64,000 nt of DNA from Citrus sinensis. Taxonomy: Eukaryota; Streptophyta; Magnoliopsida; Sapindales; Rutaceae. The DNA lies in assembly GCF_022201045.2 (NCBI RefSeq), contig NC_068561.1, positions 13,169,001-13,233,000 of the forward strand. Reading direction: 5' to 3'. Shown here piece by piece: positions 63,217-64,000 of the stretch. Position 1 is the stretch's first letter, and each line of letters begins with the position of its first letter. The notes below the pieces were generated by a model that saw only the letters and a list, made by a program, of their open reading frames with translations, searched no databases and was not told where the DNA came from. A program made the translations under genes and the position numbers.

Positions 63217-63735
63217 TATATATATTTTTTATAAATTATTATTATTTTTCACCGATCACCTTTAAAATGCAAAGGGAAAGAGAGCGGGAAGGGAACCAGC
63301 GTCAGTTCTCTTGCTTTCCTCTACTTAAGCGCCCGTAGAGGAACTTAACTTTAATATCTTCGCCATTACGCCTCTCTCTTTTCGAGATCGGTGCGTTTCT
63401 TTGTGGTCTTGAAGCTTCGTTCTCGTTAGGCCCTGTTTGGCTTTCAGTACTTGAACCGTTACGGGTACGTTTCCGAAATCGCTTTGTAACTCATAGATCG
63501 TCATTTCCTAGGTTTCTGGTGTTCCTGAGCCAATTTCCGTTTTTTTTTCTTCTGATTTTCTCTTTTGTTTTGTTTTTGGATCTGATTTTTATGTTGCTTA
63601 CACACTGAAGCTCACGCGTGTTGGCTTGATGGCTTTTGCTTCTGTATTTTAATATGTGAATAATATTACTGTTAAATTGATCGATTTTTTATTCGTTTTT
63701 GGATTACTAAGAAATTATTTTTTCGGTGCGAGGAA

Positions 63736-63783
<48 letters not shown>

Positions 63784-64000
63784 CTCTCTCTGTTTGTATT
63801 ATATAGGATTTTTTTTGTGTATTTTTTTCACATTTAGTATAGATTAAGCTGAACTCCTTGGTAGATCTGAGGTTGCTCTGCTTGATTTCTGTTTGCCGTA
63901 TAGAAAAGTAGAATTTGAAAACTGATTTTGATTTTTTTAATGATTTATTTCAGAGAAATTATGTTATTTAATGGAAGCATTAGATAAGAAATAAATCAAT
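63217..64000 (+). promoter_or_regulatory. TATA box and 5' leader of a gene beyond the window
   Basis: TATATATA at 63217-63224 is followed by a leader-like stretch with CTCTCTCTTTTCGAGATC and a good donor, CGG/GTACGT, at about 63462. Beyond it the T-rich sequence looks like a leader intron running off the edge, with an (AT)n array at 63742-63780. No start codon with a coherent coding frame lies in the window. Confidence 0.4.
63742..63780. repeat. (TA)n microsatellite
   Basis: About 19 TA units in the presumed leader intron of the right-edge gene. Confidence 0.9.

Overview
The window is nuclear DNA from a flowering plant, most likely a eudicot. It has GT-AG introns, very AT-rich intergenic DNA, CG-poor spacers, an Athila-type Ty3 retrotransposon cluster, a plant L1-like LINE and many MITEs. 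The species cannot be fixed from sequence alone; a woody eudicot such as Citrus would fit, but that is a guess.

Left half (1-27,000) is the host gene space. Four complete multi-exon genes were traced splice site by splice site, and each gives an uninterrupted reading frame: a type I inositol polyphosphate 5-phosphatase (+, 1854-5956, 518 aa); a protein with a C-terminal Tify/TPL-binding-type domain and a regular 13-14-residue repeat (+, 14801-16902, 531 aa); a WAT1/MtN21-type DMT-family transporter (-, 18347-20217, 380 aa); and a RABE/Rab8-class GTPase (-, 23242-26454, 216 aa). Phosphoinositide turnover and RABE-driven exocytosis both concern membrane traffic, but nothing suggests that these neighbours act as a unit. 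Between the genes lie non-autonomous DNA transposons, several with exact target-site duplications: hAT-like at 686-1034 and 11047-11803, MULE-like at 7142-7922, and a large foldback element at about 12262-13168 that is itself split by a hairpin MITE.

Middle (27,000-33,290) is AT-rich and apparently gene-free. It holds Tourist-like MITEs (one inserted inside another copy of its own family), a short GA-armed MITE and a 113-bp tandem duplication.

Right half: 33,288-51,561 holds at least three broken copies (A, C, B) of one Athila-lineage Ty3 retrotransposon. Its unusual part lies between integrase and the 3' LTR, where envelope-like genes sit in other Athila elements. Copies A and B both carry three extra reading frames: a 77-residue helical protein; a 185-residue basic, cysteine-rich protein resembling the nucleic-acid-binding proteins of carlavirus-type plant RNA viruses; and a 235-residue LOG-like (cytokinin-activating, lysine-decarboxylase-fold) protein. 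In copy B the LOG-like frame is fully open although every other frame is broken. This apparently captured module is the best candidate for something undescribed. A degenerate L1-type LINE follows (about 51,580-57,116), then gene-poor DNA. The last 800 bases look like the promoter and leader of a gene that continues beyond the window.
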